A stretch of 64,000 bases of DNA from assembly GCA_900469955.1 (NCBI GenBank), contig UBYX01000003.1, positions 62,001 to 126,000 on the forward strand. The letters run 5' to 3'. The stretch is from Hyphomicrobiales bacterium (GTDB taxonomy: Bacteria; Pseudomonadota; Alphaproteobacteria; Rhizobiales; Rhizobiaceae). Of the stretch, positions 8,105 through 17,771 are shown piece after piece. The notes under the pieces were generated by a model. It did no database searches, had not been told where the DNA came from, and worked only from the letters and a program-made list of their open reading frames with translations. Made by a program: the position numbers and the translations under genes. Numbering within the stretch: the stretch's first letter is position 1; the number at the start of each line of letters is the position of its first letter.

Positions 8105-10108
8105 ATGTTCGGCAATCCTACCCTGACGGAATTTATCTTCGGACGCCTTTCATGGCAGGCCATTCCTTACCACGAGCCAATCCTTGTCGTGACGTTCGCG
8201 GCGGTTGTTCTGGGTGGAATCGCCCTGCTGGCGCTGATTACCAGGTACAAGCTGTGGGGCTATCTCTGGACGGAATGGTTCACCAGCGTCGACCACAAGA
8301 AGATCGGCGTCATGTATATCGTTCTGGCGATCGTGATGCTGCTGCGTGGCTTCGCCGACGCGATCATGATGCGTATCCAGCAAGCCATCGCCTTCAACGG
8401 CAATGAAGGGTACCTCAACCCGCACCACTACGACCAGATCTTCACGGCTCATGGCGTGATCATGATCTTCTTTGTGGCCATGCCCTTCGTCACCGGCTTC
8501 ATGAACTACGTGGTGCCGCTGCAGATCGGCGCGCGCGACGTCTCCTTTCCTTTCCTCAACAACTTTTCCTTCTGGATGACGACGGCCGGAGCCATCATCA
8601 TCATGATGTCGCTGTTCGTCGGCGAATTTGCCCGCACCGGCTGGCTTGCCTATCCGCCTCTCTCGGGTGCCGATTACAGCCCTGGGGTCGGGGTCGACTA
8701 TTATATCTGGGGGTTGCAGGTAGCCGGTGTCGGTACGACGCTGTCGGGCATCAACCTGATCGCGACGATCGTGAAAATGCGCGCACCCGGCATGACGTTC
8801 ATGAAGATGCCGGTCTTCACCTGGACCTCGCTTTGCACCAACATCCTGATCGTCGCGACCTTCCCGATCCTGACCGCTACACTCGCGCTCTTGTCGCTCG
8901 ACCGCTATGTCGGCACCAACTTCTTCACCAACGACCTTGGCGGCAATCCGATGATGTATGTAAACCTCATCTGGATCTGGGGCCACCCGGAGGTCTACAT
9001 CCTGGTGCTGCCGGCCTTCGGCATCTTCTCGGAAGTCGTCGCCACCTTCAGCGGCAAACGGCTGTTCGGTTATGCCTCGATGGTCTACGCGACCTGCGTG
9101 ATCATGATCCTGTCCTACATCGTCTGGCTGCACCACTTCTTCACCATGGGCGCCGGCGCATCAGTTAACGCCTTCTTCGGCATCACCACTATGATCATCT
9201 CCATTCCCACCGGCGCGAAGATGTTCAACTGGCTCTTCACCATGTATCGCGGCCGCATCCGGTATGAATTGCCGATGTACTGGACGATTGGCTTCATGGT
9301 GACCTTTGTGATCGGCGGCATGACCGGCGTCATGCTTGCCATCCCACCGGCCGACTTCGTGCTGCATAACTCGCTTTTCCTGATCGCCCATTTCCACAAC
9401 GTCATTATCGGCGGCGTGCTGTTCGGTCTGATGGCAGGCATCGTCTACTGGTGGCCGAAGGCCTTCGGCTACAAGCTCGACCGGTTCTGGGGCCTGTGCT
9501 CCTTCTGGTTCTGGCAGATCGGCTTCTTTGTCGCGTTCATGCCGCTCTACGTCCTCGGCCTGATGGGCGTAACCCGCCGCGTCTCTCAGTTCGAAGACCC
9601 GTCGCTGCAGATCTGGTTCATCATCGCCGCATTCGGAGCTTTCCTGATCGCGATCGGCATCGCATCCTTCATAGTCCAGCTTGTCGTCAGTTTCCTAAAA
9701 CGCGACCAGCTGCGCGACGACACCGGCGACCCCTGGGATGGTCGCACACTGGAATGGTCGACCTCCTCACCGCCGCCCGACTACAATTTCGCTTTCACAC
9801 CGGTCGTGCATGATCATGACAGCTGGTACGACATGAAGCGCCGCGGCTACGAACGCCCCCTCGGCGGGTTCAAGCAGATCCACATGCCCAGGAATACCGG
9901 GACAGGTTTGATCCTCGCCGCGCTCAGCCTCGCCCTCGCCTTCGGACTGATCTGGTATATGTGGTGGCTGGCGATCCTTTCGTTCGTCGCGATGCTCGCC
10001 GTCGCAATCGGCCACACATTCAACTACAACCGGGATTTCCACATTCCTGCCGAAACCGTAACGACAACAGAGGACGCGCGCTCCAAACTGCTCGCGGAGC
10101 GGACCTGA
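8105..10108 (+). CDS. cyoB: Cytochrome o ubiquinol oxidase subunit I
   Basis: 667 residues with about 15 membrane helices, close in length to E. coli CyoB. Heme-copper motifs are intact: [17 protein letters not shown] (low-spin heme ligand), [17 protein letters not shown] (CuB His and the cross-linked Tyr), [11 protein letters not shown] (CuB His pair) and [12 protein letters not shown] (heme ligands). [12 protein letters not shown] near the N-terminus is also diagnostic. ATG 8105 has GGA 7 nt upstream; TTG 8093 is possible but lacks a ribosome-binding site. It carries the catalytic binuclear centre that reduces O2 to water. Confidence 0.96.
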   Translation: MFGNPTLTEFIFGRLSWQAIPYHEPILVVTFAAVVLGGIALLALITRYKLWGYLWTEWFTSVDHKKIGVMYIVLAIVMLLRGFADAIMMRIQQAIAFNGNEGYLNPHHYDQIFTAHGVIMIFFVAMPFVTGFMNYVVPLQIGARDVSFPFLNNFSFWMTTAGAIIIMMSLFVGEFARTGWLAYPPLSGADYSPGVGVDYYIWGLQVAGVGTTLSGINLIATIVKMRAPGMTFMKMPVFTWTSLCTNILIVATFPILTATLALLSLDRYVGTNFFTNDLGGNPMMYVNLIWIWGHPEVYILVLPAFGIFSEVVATFSGKRLFGYASMVYATCVIMILSYIVWLHHFFTMGAGASVNAFFGITTMIISIPTGAKMFNWLFTMYRGRIRYELPMYWTIGFMVTFVIGGMTGVMLAIPPADFVLHNSLFLIAHFHNVIIGGVLFGLMAGIVYWWPKAFGYKLDRFWGLCSFWFWQIGFFVAFMPLYVLGLMGVTRRVSQFEDPSLQIWFIIAAFGAFLIAIGIASFIVQLVVSFLKRDQLRDDTGDPWDGRTLEWSTSSPPPDYNFAFTPVVHDHDSWYDMKRRGYERPLGGFKQIHMPRNTGTGLILAALSLALAFGLIWYMWWLAILSFVAMLAVAIGHTFNYNRDFHIPAETVTTTEDARSKLLAERT

Positions 10109-10109
10109 C

Positions 10110-10733
10110 ATGGCAAGCAATATCCACGTCCAGGATACAGATAAGCCGGAATTCTATCTGACCGAGGAGCATCATCCGGAAGGCAGCACCATGCTGGGCT
10201 TCTGGCTCTACCTGATGAGCGACTGCCTCATCTTCGCAACTCTGTTTGCAACCCATGGGGTACTTGGCCGGTCCTATGCCGCCGGGCCCTCGCCCGCCGA
10301 TCTGTTCAATCTGCCGCTGGTCGCCGTCAATACGGCCATGCTGTTGCTGTCCTCGATCACCTACGGCTTTGCCATGCTGCAGATGGAGCGCAATGCCAAA
10401 ACCGAGACGCTGTTCTGGCTCGGGGTGACCGGCGTGTTCGGCGCGATATTCCTCGGGCTGGAACTCTACGAATTCATACACCTGATTCAGGAGGGCGCGG
10501 GTCCCACCCGCTCGGCTTTCCTCTCCTCCTTCTTCACGCTGGTTGGTACCCATGGTCTGCACGTCACCTTCGGCATCATCTGGCTGATCACCTTGATGGT
10601 GCAGGTCTCGATGCGAGGATTGATCCCCGAGAACCGCCGCCGGCTGATGTGCCTTTCAATGTTCTGGCACTTCCTCGACGTCATCTGGATCGGTGTCTTT
10701 TCCTTTGTTTACCTTCTGGGAGTCCTAGGATGA
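10110..10733 (+). CDS. cyoC: Cytochrome o ubiquinol oxidase subunit III
   Basis: 207 residues with five predicted membrane helices, starting 1 nt after the cyoB stop. STMLGFWLYLMSDCLIFATLFATHGVL and GTHGLHVTFGIIWL are standard subunit III segments. It stabilises the oxidase and overlaps cyoD by ATGA. Confidence 0.95.
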   Translation: MASNIHVQDTDKPEFYLTEEHHPEGSTMLGFWLYLMSDCLIFATLFATHGVLGRSYAAGPSPADLFNLPLVAVNTAMLLLSSITYGFAMLQMERNAKTETLFWLGVTGVFGAIFLGLELYEFIHLIQEGAGPTRSAFLSSFFTLVGTHGLHVTFGIIWLITLMVQVSMRGLIPENRRRLMCLSMFWHFLDVIWIGVFSFVYLLGVLG

Positions 10734-11137
10734 GCTCGCACCCGCACGCCCCGGTCCATGAAAGCGCCTCTGCCACCCATCACGGCCACAGCAACGGCCA
10801 TGAGGCCGGCCACGGCACCCTTAAGGGCTACCTGACAGGCTTCGTTCTTTCCGTCATCCTAACCGCCATTCCGTTCTGGCTGGTCATGGGCGAGGTCTTT
10901 GACAGCAAGCTGGTGACGGCTTTCTTCGTGATGGGCCTCGGTGTCATCCAGATCGTCGTTCACATGATTTATTTCCTCCACATGAACCCGCGCTCGGAAG
11001 GCGGCTGGACGATCATGGCGCTGATCTTTACTTTGATTCTCGTCGGCATCACGCTCGCCGGCTCGCTCTGGGTCATGCATCATCTGAACGCGAACATGAT
11101 GCCCATGTCGCCTGAAATGATGAAGAACATGCCATAA
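10730..11137 (+). CDS. cyoD: Cytochrome o ubiquinol oxidase subunit IV
   Basis: 135 residues. ATG 10730 overlaps the cyoC stop. There are three membrane helices with the family segments KGYLTGFVLSVILTAIPFWLVM and VHMIYFLHMN. The first 30 residues are unusually His-rich (HPHAPVHESASATHHGHSN), which may bind metal. Small accessory subunit needed for assembly of the bo3-type oxidase. Confidence 0.94.
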   Translation: MSSHPHAPVHESASATHHGHSNGHEAGHGTLKGYLTGFVLSVILTAIPFWLVMGEVFDSKLVTAFFVMGLGVIQIVVHMIYFLHMNPRSEGGWTIMALIFTLILVGITLAGSLWVMHHLNANMMPMSPEMMKNMP

Positions 11138-11149
11138 GGGTCCAGGCCC

Positions 11150-11905
11150 GTGAGACCGAATGCCGATCATCCGTTGCCCGGCGAGGAAAATCCTGATCGA
11201 TCTCGTCGGTCCAGGATGTTTTTTGCCAGTGCCATGCTGGTCCTGGCGGTGGCCTTCCTCGGCCTCGGCACATGGCAGGTGCAGCGGCTCTTCTGGAAAC
11301 TTGACCTGATCGAGCGGGTGGACGCCCGGGCGCATGCCGACGCCGTCCCGCCTCCGCGGCCGGCCGAATGGGCAGACATAACCGCTGAAAAGGACGAATA
11401 CCGGCGCGTGGTTGCAAACGGCGAATTCATCCACGACAAGGAGGTCCTGGTTCAGGCGGTGACGGCGCTTGGCGCCGGTTTCTGGGTTATGACCCCGCTT
11501 CAGCTGCCGGACGGAATGACGATCCTGATCAACCGCGGCTTCGTACCCGAGGACCGACGCGATCGGGCGTCACGGACGGATGTAGATGTTCCGGGCGCGG
11601 TGGCGGTCAGCGGGCTTTTGCGCATCACCGAGCCTGACGGTGCCTTTTTACGGGCCAATGCACCCCAGAATGACCGCTGGTATTCCCGTGATATCGCGGC
11701 GATCGCCGCAGCAAAGGGGCTCGAAAACGTTGCCCCCTATTTCATCGATGCCGATTCCACCCCCAATCTCGGCGGCCTGCCGGTCGGTGGGCTGACTGTC
11801 GTCCAGTTCCGCAACAGCCATCTCGTCTACGCGATCACCTGGTATTTTTTGGCGGCGATGAGCGCCGCTGCGGCCTATGCGGTCCTTCGCGGGCGGATCG
11901 GCTGA
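11150..11905 (+). CDS. SURF1 family oxidase assembly protein
   Basis: 251 residues with a GTG start. The two-helix SURF1 layout is clear: an N-terminal transmembrane segment with the motif LGTWQVQRLFWKLDLI, a soluble periplasmic domain (ILINRGFVPEDRR) and a C-terminal helix after FRNSHLVYAITWYFLA. SURF1 proteins help insert heme or assemble subunit I. It lies 12 bp after cyoD, so it is probably the dedicated assembly factor of this oxidase. No cyoE (heme O synthase) is in the window. Confidence 0.92.
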   Translation: MRPNADHPLPGEENPDRSRRSRMFFASAMLVLAVAFLGLGTWQVQRLFWKLDLIERVDARAHADAVPPPRPAEWADITAEKDEYRRVVANGEFIHDKEVLVQAVTALGAGFWVMTPLQLPDGMTILINRGFVPEDRRDRASRTDVDVPGAVAVSGLLRITEPDGAFLRANAPQNDRWYSRDIAAIAAAKGLENVAPYFIDADSTPNLGGLPVGGLTVVQFRNSHLVYAITWYFLAAMSAAAAYAVLRGRIG

Positions 11906-12068
11906 GGCGTTACGCGACCGGATTTAAATCGTCCGCCGGCCAAGTTTGACTGGTCATGGGAACCCCCGCGGGGTACCTATGGTTTTGGAGGATCGATGTC
12001 CGCCCGGTTGTGCAGACATTTTTTTAGAGGAGGAACGGGAGGCTTTAGCCAAAACAGGAGAGGCTTTG

Positions 12069-13505
12069 ATGACCAAAACCGTTTTGAACGCCGTCGGTGA
12101 CACGCTCTATTATAGTGGCACTTCAAAGGCGTGGTTTTCCGCCACCGGCTCCGGGCCGACCCTATCTGGAACTGCCGGCAACGACTCCATGTGGGGTGAC
12201 AGCTCGGTCAACGTCACGATGAGCGGCGGCACGGGCGATGACATCTACTACCTCTATTCCAGCATCAATAGGGCCTATGAGGCCGCAAATGCCGGTGTGG
12301 ATACCATCGACACCTGGATGAGCCATACGCTCGCCGCCGGCTTCGAAAATCTCCGGGTCACAGGCGACAAACGCTTCGCTTTCGGAAACAGCGTCGACAA
12401 CATCATCTCGGGATCTTCAAGCCGACAGACATTCGACGGCGGTGACGGCAATGACGTGCTCACGGGTGGAGGCGGCGCGGACACCTTCATCTTCACCAAG
12501 GACAACGGCAGCGACCTGATTACCGACTTTGGTGCCGACGATACAATCCGGCTGAACAATTACGGCTTCACGTCCTTCGAACAGCTCAGCAGCCGTTTCA
12601 CACAGGAAGGCGCAAATCTGCGTCTTGACCTTGGAGGCGGCGAGAGCCTCGTTTTTGCCGGAACCACTCCCGATGAACTTAACTCGGATCAGTTCGCGTT
12701 GAGCCTCGACCGTTCGGGCCTGACACAGACGTTTTCTGACAACTTCAATTCGCTGTCGCTTTATAACGGCTCGACCGGCACCTGGGACGCCAAATTCCCC
12801 TGGGCGCCCGCCAAAGGCAGCTCGATGCCGACCAATGGCGAACTGCAATGGTATATCAACCCCCTCTATGCGCCCACGGCCTCGGCAAATCCCTTCTCCG
12901 TCAACAACGGAGTCCTGACGATCACGGCCAAGCCGACACCGGCATCTATCGAGAGCCTTGTGAACGGGTATGACTACACGTCGGGTTTGCTCAATACGCA
13001 CTCCACCTTCTCCCAAACCTACGGGTATTTCGAAATCCGGGCCGACATGCCGAATGATGGCGGTGTCTGGCCTGCCTTCTGGCTGCTTCCGGAAGACGGA
13101 GCCTGGCCGCCGGAGCTCGATGTGGTGGAAATGCGCGGGCAGGACCCGAACACTCTCCACGTCTCGGCCCACTCCAACACGACCGGCCAGCAGACAACTC
13201 AGACCTCCGCAGTCAACGTTCCGAGCACCGATGGATTTCACACCTACGGGGTACTGTGGAATGAAGATGAGATCGTCTGGTATTTCGACGATGTCGCGAT
13301 AGCCCGTGCAGATACGCCGGCAGACATGCATGAGCCGATGTATATGCTGGTCAACCTGGCGGTGGGGGGGACTGCCGGAACGCCGTCAAACGGTCTGGTC
13401 AACGGTTCACAAATGAAGATCGACTATATCCGCGCCTATTCGCTGGAAGACAATGCGTTTGCTGCATCATCGGCAGCGGATACGACGAATGACTGGCTGA
13501 TCTGA
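12069..13505 (+). CDS. exsH: Secreted RTX-type GH16 endo-beta-1,3-1,4-glycanase (ExsH)
   Basis: 478 residues beginning MTKTVLNAVG, with AGGAGAGG upstream; longer frames would add an unrelated 41-residue leader. The N-terminal half has calcium-binding RTX repeats (GGTGDDIYYL, GGDGNDVLTGGGGADTFIF). The C-terminal half is a GH16 domain with the catalytic box Glu349-Leu-Asp351-Val-Val-Glu354 (ELDVVEMRG). There is no Sec signal; such RTX proteins leave through the PrsDE type I exporter. In S. meliloti, ExsH depolymerises nascent succinoglycan. Here it stands alone, without exo genes nearby. Confidence 0.93.
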   Translation: MTKTVLNAVGDTLYYSGTSKAWFSATGSGPTLSGTAGNDSMWGDSSVNVTMSGGTGDDIYYLYSSINRAYEAANAGVDTIDTWMSHTLAAGFENLRVTGDKRFAFGNSVDNIISGSSSRQTFDGGDGNDVLTGGGGADTFIFTKDNGSDLITDFGADDTIRLNNYGFTSFEQLSSRFTQEGANLRLDLGGGESLVFAGTTPDELNSDQFALSLDRSGLTQTFSDNFNSLSLYNGSTGTWDAKFPWAPAKGSSMPTNGELQWYINPLYAPTASANPFSVNNGVLTITAKPTPASIESLVNGYDYTSGLLNTHSTFSQTYGYFEIRADMPNDGGVWPAFWLLPEDGAWPPELDVVEMRGQDPNTLHVSAHSNTTGQQTTQTSAVNVPSTDGFHTYGVLWNEDEIVWYFDDVAIARADTPADMHEPMYMLVNLAVGGTAGTPSNGLVNGSQMKIDYIRAYSLEDNAFAASSAADTTNDWLI

Positions 13506-13546
13506 GATCCGCCCATTCCCGACAACATCGGATAACAGCATGCGAA

Positions 13547-13572
13547 GGGGCAGGATCGAGTCTTCCTGCCCC
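13547..13572 (+). terminator. Putative terminator hairpin after exsH
   Basis: Stem GGGGCAGGA (13547-13555) pairs with TCCTGCCCC (13564-13572) around an 8-nt loop, 42 bp after the exsH stop. It lacks a clear T tract, so it may be a transcript-stabilising or weak terminator. Confidence 0.5.
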
Positions 13573-13749
13573 TCGATCACGACGCCATTTCATGGGAGCG
13601 GGCCGACTGCTGAGCGTGTCGTTTTGAAACGATGGCTGTGGGTATTCATATAGCGTTGGTCATGTTTGCTAACGGTCCTAGAACTATGCCGCGGCGCCAA
13701 CAATACTCTCCGTGCTGTAGAGACCCTTTGGTTACCCCGCCTACGGCCG

Positions 13750-13788
13750 GAGGCTTGGCGGCGTATGCGATAGGCGCCGCCGAGCCTC
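13750..13788. repeat. Long inverted repeat 3' of the oxidoreductase fusion gene
   Basis: Arms at 13750-13763 and 13775-13788 form a 14-bp stem with one wobble and an 11-nt loop. It starts 10 bp beyond the stop of the leftward fusion gene, so it probably marks the 3' end of that operon. No T run follows on either strand. Confidence 0.5.
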
Positions 13789-13798
13789 TGTCGAACCG

Positions 13799-15808
13799 CT
13801 ATGAACCATTCTCCAGCCATCGGACCTGCTCCGACGAAAGCCGGATATCCAGCGCCGAGAGGCTATCCTCAAGTTCACCCACGGTTCGCGGCCCGATCAA
13901 CGGTATCACAGGGAAGGGCTGTGCGATGACATAGGCCAATGCCACGTGGATGGGATGACGACCGAGCTTTTCGGCAAGCTCGATGGCCCGGTCGCGTCGA
14001 TCGAAATTCCGCTCGGAATACCACACGCGTACCAGTTCCTCGTCATCCTGCTTGTCGCGCCCAGCCCGGTTCGTGAAGAACCCGCGTCCCTGGCTCGACC
14101 AGGCAAAGTTCGGGATCTGTTTTTCTGTCAGCCATCTCTTCCAGTCGTCGTCGGACGCAGCGACACATCCCGCCCAGATCGGATCAAGCATCTCTGCGAG
14201 CGAAAAATTGTTCGACAGGGCGCCCGGAGCGGCCTTGCCATTCTTGCGGGCATAGGCGATCGCCTCGTCCATTCGCTCACGGCTCCAGTTAGAGCCCCCG
14301 AAAATGCCGCGGATCCTGCCCCGCCTGACTTCCGCATCCATCGCGTCGACGAACTCGCCCACGGGTATGTCGGGGTTGTCCCTGTGCATGAAATAGACGT
14401 CGACATAGTCGGTCTTCAGCCTGTCGAGGGATTGATCCAGTTGCTTGGCAATCATATCTGGATAACAAAGCGGCGAGTGGGCGCCCTTGCCGATCAGGAC
14501 AAACTCTTCACGCGGCACCTCCCGGCTCGTGTGCCAGTCGCCGAAAATTTTCTCGGTCTTGCCGGCGCCGTAGACATAGGCGGTATCGAACACATTGCCT
14601 CCGGCTTCGTAGAAGGCATCCATGGTCAATGATGCCGCAGCGAAATTCGGGAAGAATTCGAAGCCGAGGCTGATCGCCGAAGCGGGTTTTACGACGCCCG
14701 GGATCTCCCGCTTCGGAATGCCGCTTCCGAAACGCACTTTGCTGCCGGCGATGTTGTTGAGGCGTCTGACCGAGGTTTCCACGGCATATTCCAAGCCGAC
14801 GGATGCGCGCCATTGATCGAGCACGCGCAGGTTGCCCAGAGAATCTAGAGCGCTCATGCCAGGCCAGGCGAATTCCTGCCGACCGTGACGGATCGCTTCT
14901 CCGACAGCGTCGACCTCAAAGGAGTAGAGATACCGCCTCTCCTCGAGCTCCAGGATTTCCCGCTCGTCACCCTTTATGATTTCGATCCGTCCGACCCCGC
15001 CCTGGCGACCCGAGGCGAACCAGAAATCCTTCACTTCGATCCGGCCCTTGGAACCGATGATGCGGAGCGTATTGTCCTGCTGCGCCATGATCGAGCAGGA
15101 GACTTCGGCGACGATGCCGTTTTCGAACTTGAGGACGGCGGAGGCCCATTCGTCGACATTGGATTGACCAAAATGGGCGGCGCCGGCCACTGTCCTTGGC
15201 TCCAGGAAGTCCTTACCCTCCACCGCTCCGGCCAGCAGCCGGACCATCGAGACCGGATAGCCGCCTACATCCAGAATGCCGCCGCCTGCCATATCGCCGT
15301 TGAAAAGCCGGTGCTCGGGCTTGAAGCTTCCCATGTTGAAGCCGAAGCTCGAACGGATAATCCTGATGTCTCCGATCACGCCGCTTTTGACCAGCTCCAC
15401 CAGTTTCGCCGTCTGCGGATGAAGCCGGTACATATAGCCTTCGCCAGTGAAGACCTTGGCCTTCCTTGCCTCATGAAAGATCACATCGGCGTCGAAGGCA
15501 GAAAGCGCCATCGGCTTTTCGACCAGCACATGCTTGCCGGCGCGGACCGACTTGATCGCCCATTCTGCATGGCCGACATGGGGGACAGCGATATAGACGG
15601 CGTCGACCTCCGGGTCTCTAAGCAGTGCATCATAGCCGGCGACTATTTTCGCTCCCGGAAAGGCCTCGGATAGACCGGACTTGTCCGGGTTACGGGTCGC
15701 AACGGCGACCAGCCTGCCGGTCTGCGAATGTGCAATACCTTCGGCGAAGGCCCCTGCGATGGTGCCCGGGCCGACAATACCCCAGCGAACATGGTTCTCT
15801 TCAGTCAT
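13799..15808 (-). CDS. Gfo/Idh/MocA oxidoreductase fused to an aldo/keto reductase
   Basis: 669 residues with two complete enzymes. Residues 1 to about 330 form a Gfo/Idh/MocA dehydrogenase: Rossmann start WGIVGPGTIAGAFAEGIA, catalytic EKPMAL and the GGGILDVGGYPVSM segment. Residues from about 360 to 669 form an aldo/keto reductase with the tetrad visible: Asp and Tyr in NVFDTAYVYGAGKTEKIFG, Lys in VLIGKGAH and His in VYFMHRDNP. The frame is continuous with no stop between domains. It is the last gene of the sugar ABC operon, 30 bp after the ATPase gene, so it probably processes the imported sugar by two NAD(P)-dependent steps. The sugar is unknown. Confidence 0.9.
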   Translation of the reverse strand: MTEENHVRWGIVGPGTIAGAFAEGIAHSQTGRLVAVATRNPDKSGLSEAFPGAKIVAGYDALLRDPEVDAVYIAVPHVGHAEWAIKSVRAGKHVLVEKPMALSAFDADVIFHEARKAKVFTGEGYMYRLHPQTAKLVELVKSGVIGDIRIIRSSFGFNMGSFKPEHRLFNGDMAGGGILDVGGYPVSMVRLLAGAVEGKDFLEPRTVAGAAHFGQSNVDEWASAVLKFENGIVAEVSCSIMAQQDNTLRIIGSKGRIEVKDFWFASGRQGGVGRIEIIKGDEREILELEERRYLYSFEVDAVGEAIRHGRQEFAWPGMSALDSLGNLRVLDQWRASVGLEYAVETSVRRLNNIAGSKVRFGSGIPKREIPGVVKPASAISLGFEFFPNFAAASLTMDAFYEAGGNVFDTAYVYGAGKTEKIFGDWHTSREVPREEFVLIGKGAHSPLCYPDMIAKQLDQSLDRLKTDYVDVYFMHRDNPDIPVGEFVDAMDAEVRRGRIRGIFGGSNWSRERMDEAIAYARKNGKAAPGALSNNFSLAEMLDPIWAGCVAASDDDWKRWLTEKQIPNFAWSSQGRGFFTNRAGRDKQDDEELVRVWYSERNFDRRDRAIELAEKLGRHPIHVALAYVIAQPFPVIPLIGPRTVGELEDSLSALDIRLSSEQVRWLENGS

Positions 15809-15838
15809 GGATCTTCCTTTGATATCCTTCGAAATTGC

Positions 15839-16921
15839 TCAGCGAAGGCGGTTGCCTGTTTGATCGAAAAGAAAGACGCGCCTGGCCGGCACGCCCACGG
15901 TCAGGTGCTGGCCGTCGCCCCTGTGGCGGCTCTCGGGTTGCTCGATGACGACAGTTTCATCGGAAAGGCGTGCGTGGACGTAGCTGGTATTGCCGAGATG
16001 CTCCGCCACCTCGACAGCCACCGTCAGGTCCGCATCACCTTCACCGGGCTGCGTAAAATGCTCAGGCCTAATGCCGAGCGTGACAGGTGCGCCAGCGTTG
16101 ACCTCAGTTGAAAGCGAAAATGCGAAGCGGACATTTCGGTCGGATGAGAGTGCCACGACCGCTCCGCCGGGTCCTTTCTCCACCACCTCCGCCTTCAGGA
16201 AGTTCATCTTCGGGGAGCCGACGAAGCCGGCGACAAACTGGTTTGCGGGGTCGTCGTAAAGGTCAAGCGGCGTGCCCACCTGCTCGATGTGACCGGCCCG
16301 CAACACGACGATCCTGTCTGCAAGTGTCATCGCCTCGGTCTGATCGTGCGTGACGTAGATCATCGTCGTCCGAAGCTGTTTGTGCAGCTTGGAAATCTCA
16401 ACGCGCATCTGGACGCGCAGCTCGGCGTCGAGGTTCGAAAGCGGCTCGTCGAAAAGAAAAACCTGAGGTTCGCGAACGATCGCGCGTCCGATCGCGACAC
16501 GCTGGCGCTGGCCACCGGAAAGTTGGGCGGGGCGCCGATCCATGAGCTCGTTGATCTGCAAAATGTTCGCCGCAAGCGCGACGCGGCGGGCGGTATCGTC
16601 TTTTGGATTGCCATTCATTTCCAAGCCGAAGGAGAGATTCCGCCGGACGGTCATGTGCGGGTAGAGCGCATAGGATTGGAAAACCATCGCGATGCCGCGA
16701 TCGGATGGCTCAGTGTCATTGACCACTTTTCCACCGATGCTGATGGTGCCCGCCGAAATATCCTCAAGGCCCGCGATCATCCGCAAAAGGGTCGATTTCC
16801 CGCAGCCGGACGGTCCGACGAAAACGGTGAACTCACCGTCGTCGATCTCAAGGTTTGCTCCGTGGACCACCTGATAGGCCCCAAAACTTTTGACGACATT
16901 TTCAAGTTTGATTTTTGCCAT
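15839..16921 (-). CDS. Sugar ABC transporter ATP-binding protein (UgpC/MalK type)
   Basis: 360 residues starting MAKIKLENVVKSFG; longer frames would run into the permease gene. Walker A is GPSGCGKST, the signature [16 protein letters not shown], Walker [13 protein letters not shown] and the H-loop [15 protein letters not shown]. The C-terminal TOBE/regulatory domain includes LGIRPEHF. It energises the two permeases encoded just upstream. Confidence 0.95.
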   Translation of the reverse strand: MAKIKLENVVKSFGAYQVVHGANLEIDDGEFTVFVGPSGCGKSTLLRMIAGLEDISAGTISIGGKVVNDTEPSDRGIAMVFQSYALYPHMTVRRNLSFGLEMNGNPKDDTARRVALAANILQINELMDRRPAQLSGGQRQRVAIGRAIVREPQVFLFDEPLSNLDAELRVQMRVEISKLHKQLRTTMIYVTHDQTEAMTLADRIVVLRAGHIEQVGTPLDLYDDPANQFVAGFVGSPKMNFLKAEVVEKGPGGAVVALSSDRNVRFAFSLSTEVNAGAPVTLGIRPEHFTQPGEGDADLTVAVEVAEHLGNTSYVHARLSDETVVIEQPESRHRGDGQHLTVGVPARRVFLFDQTGNRLR

Positions 16922-16934
16922 GATCCCTCCCCGG

Positions 16935-17771
16935 CTATTTGACGGCACCGGCCGAGATCCCGGCGATGAAGTGGCGTTGCAAGAAAACGAAGACGACGAG
17001 TACGGGCGCGGTAAGCAGCACAGCGCCGGCCATGATGCCGCCCCAGGAGACTTTCGTGAGGCCAATCAAGGTTCCGAGTGCCACCGGCGCGGTCATCATG
17101 TTCGGCCGCGAATTGATCAGCAGCGGCCACAGATAATTGTTCCAGGATGCCAGGAACAGGATGATCGCGAGCGCTGCCATGGTCGGACGCGCCAATGGCA
17201 GGGCGATGTGGAGGAAGATCCGCCATTCCCTGACGCCCTCCACTCTCGCGGCATCAAAGAGCTCACCGGGCATCATCGAAAAAGCCTGTCGCATGAAGAG
17301 GACACCGAGCGAGTTGAACAGCGGCGGCACGATCAGTGCGATCCAGGTGTTCGCGAGCTTGAACTCGCGCGCGACCATGATGAATTGCGGGATGACGACC
17401 ACTGCAAAGGGCAGCGTAATCGTCCCGAGGATGATCGCGACCACGATGGATCGGCCCGCAAAGCGGTAGCGCGCAAGCGCCCAGCCCGCCATGGAAGTCA
17501 GCATCACAGACAGGGCGGTGTAGACGATCGCGACGATAATCGAGATGAACATTGCCCGGACGAAGTTCGTATCCGCCTGAAGGTTCTGAAAGTTGGCGGC
17601 AAATTCATCCGATGGCCAGAGTACGATCTCCGGACTGAAGATCCCGTGGTCCGGCATGGTCGAGAACACGAACATCATCCAGAGCGGGAAAAGCCACAGG
17701 ATCGCAAGCGGCGTCAAAGCCGCGTGCAACGCGATCTTCTGCAGCAGGAGCGAGCGGGACTTCGACTTCAT
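16935..17771 (-). CDS. Carbohydrate ABC transporter permease (MalG type)
   Basis: 278 residues with six membrane segments. The EAA loop is DAARVEGVREWRIFLHIALPLARP, which contacts the ATPase. It overlaps the preceding permease gene by 4 bp (ATGA). CUT1 importer subunit. Confidence 0.94.
   Translation of the reverse strand: MKSKSRSLLLQKIALHAALTPLAILWLFPLWMMFVFSTMPDHGIFSPEIVLWPSDEFAANFQNLQADTNFVRAMFISIIVAIVYTALSVMLTSMAGWALARYRFAGRSIVVAIILGTITLPFAVVVIPQFIMVAREFKLANTWIALIVPPLFNSLGVLFMRQAFSMMPGELFDAARVEGVREWRIFLHIALPLARPTMAALAIILFLASWNNYLWPLLINSRPNMMTAPVALGTLIGLTKVSWGGIMAGAVLLTAPVLVVFVFLQRHFIAGISAGAVK

Noticed and set aside
11946..12068. N-terminal extension of the ExsH frame
   Set aside because: The 41 extra residues look random, while ATG 12069 has a good ribosome-binding site and the expected MTKTVLNAVG start.
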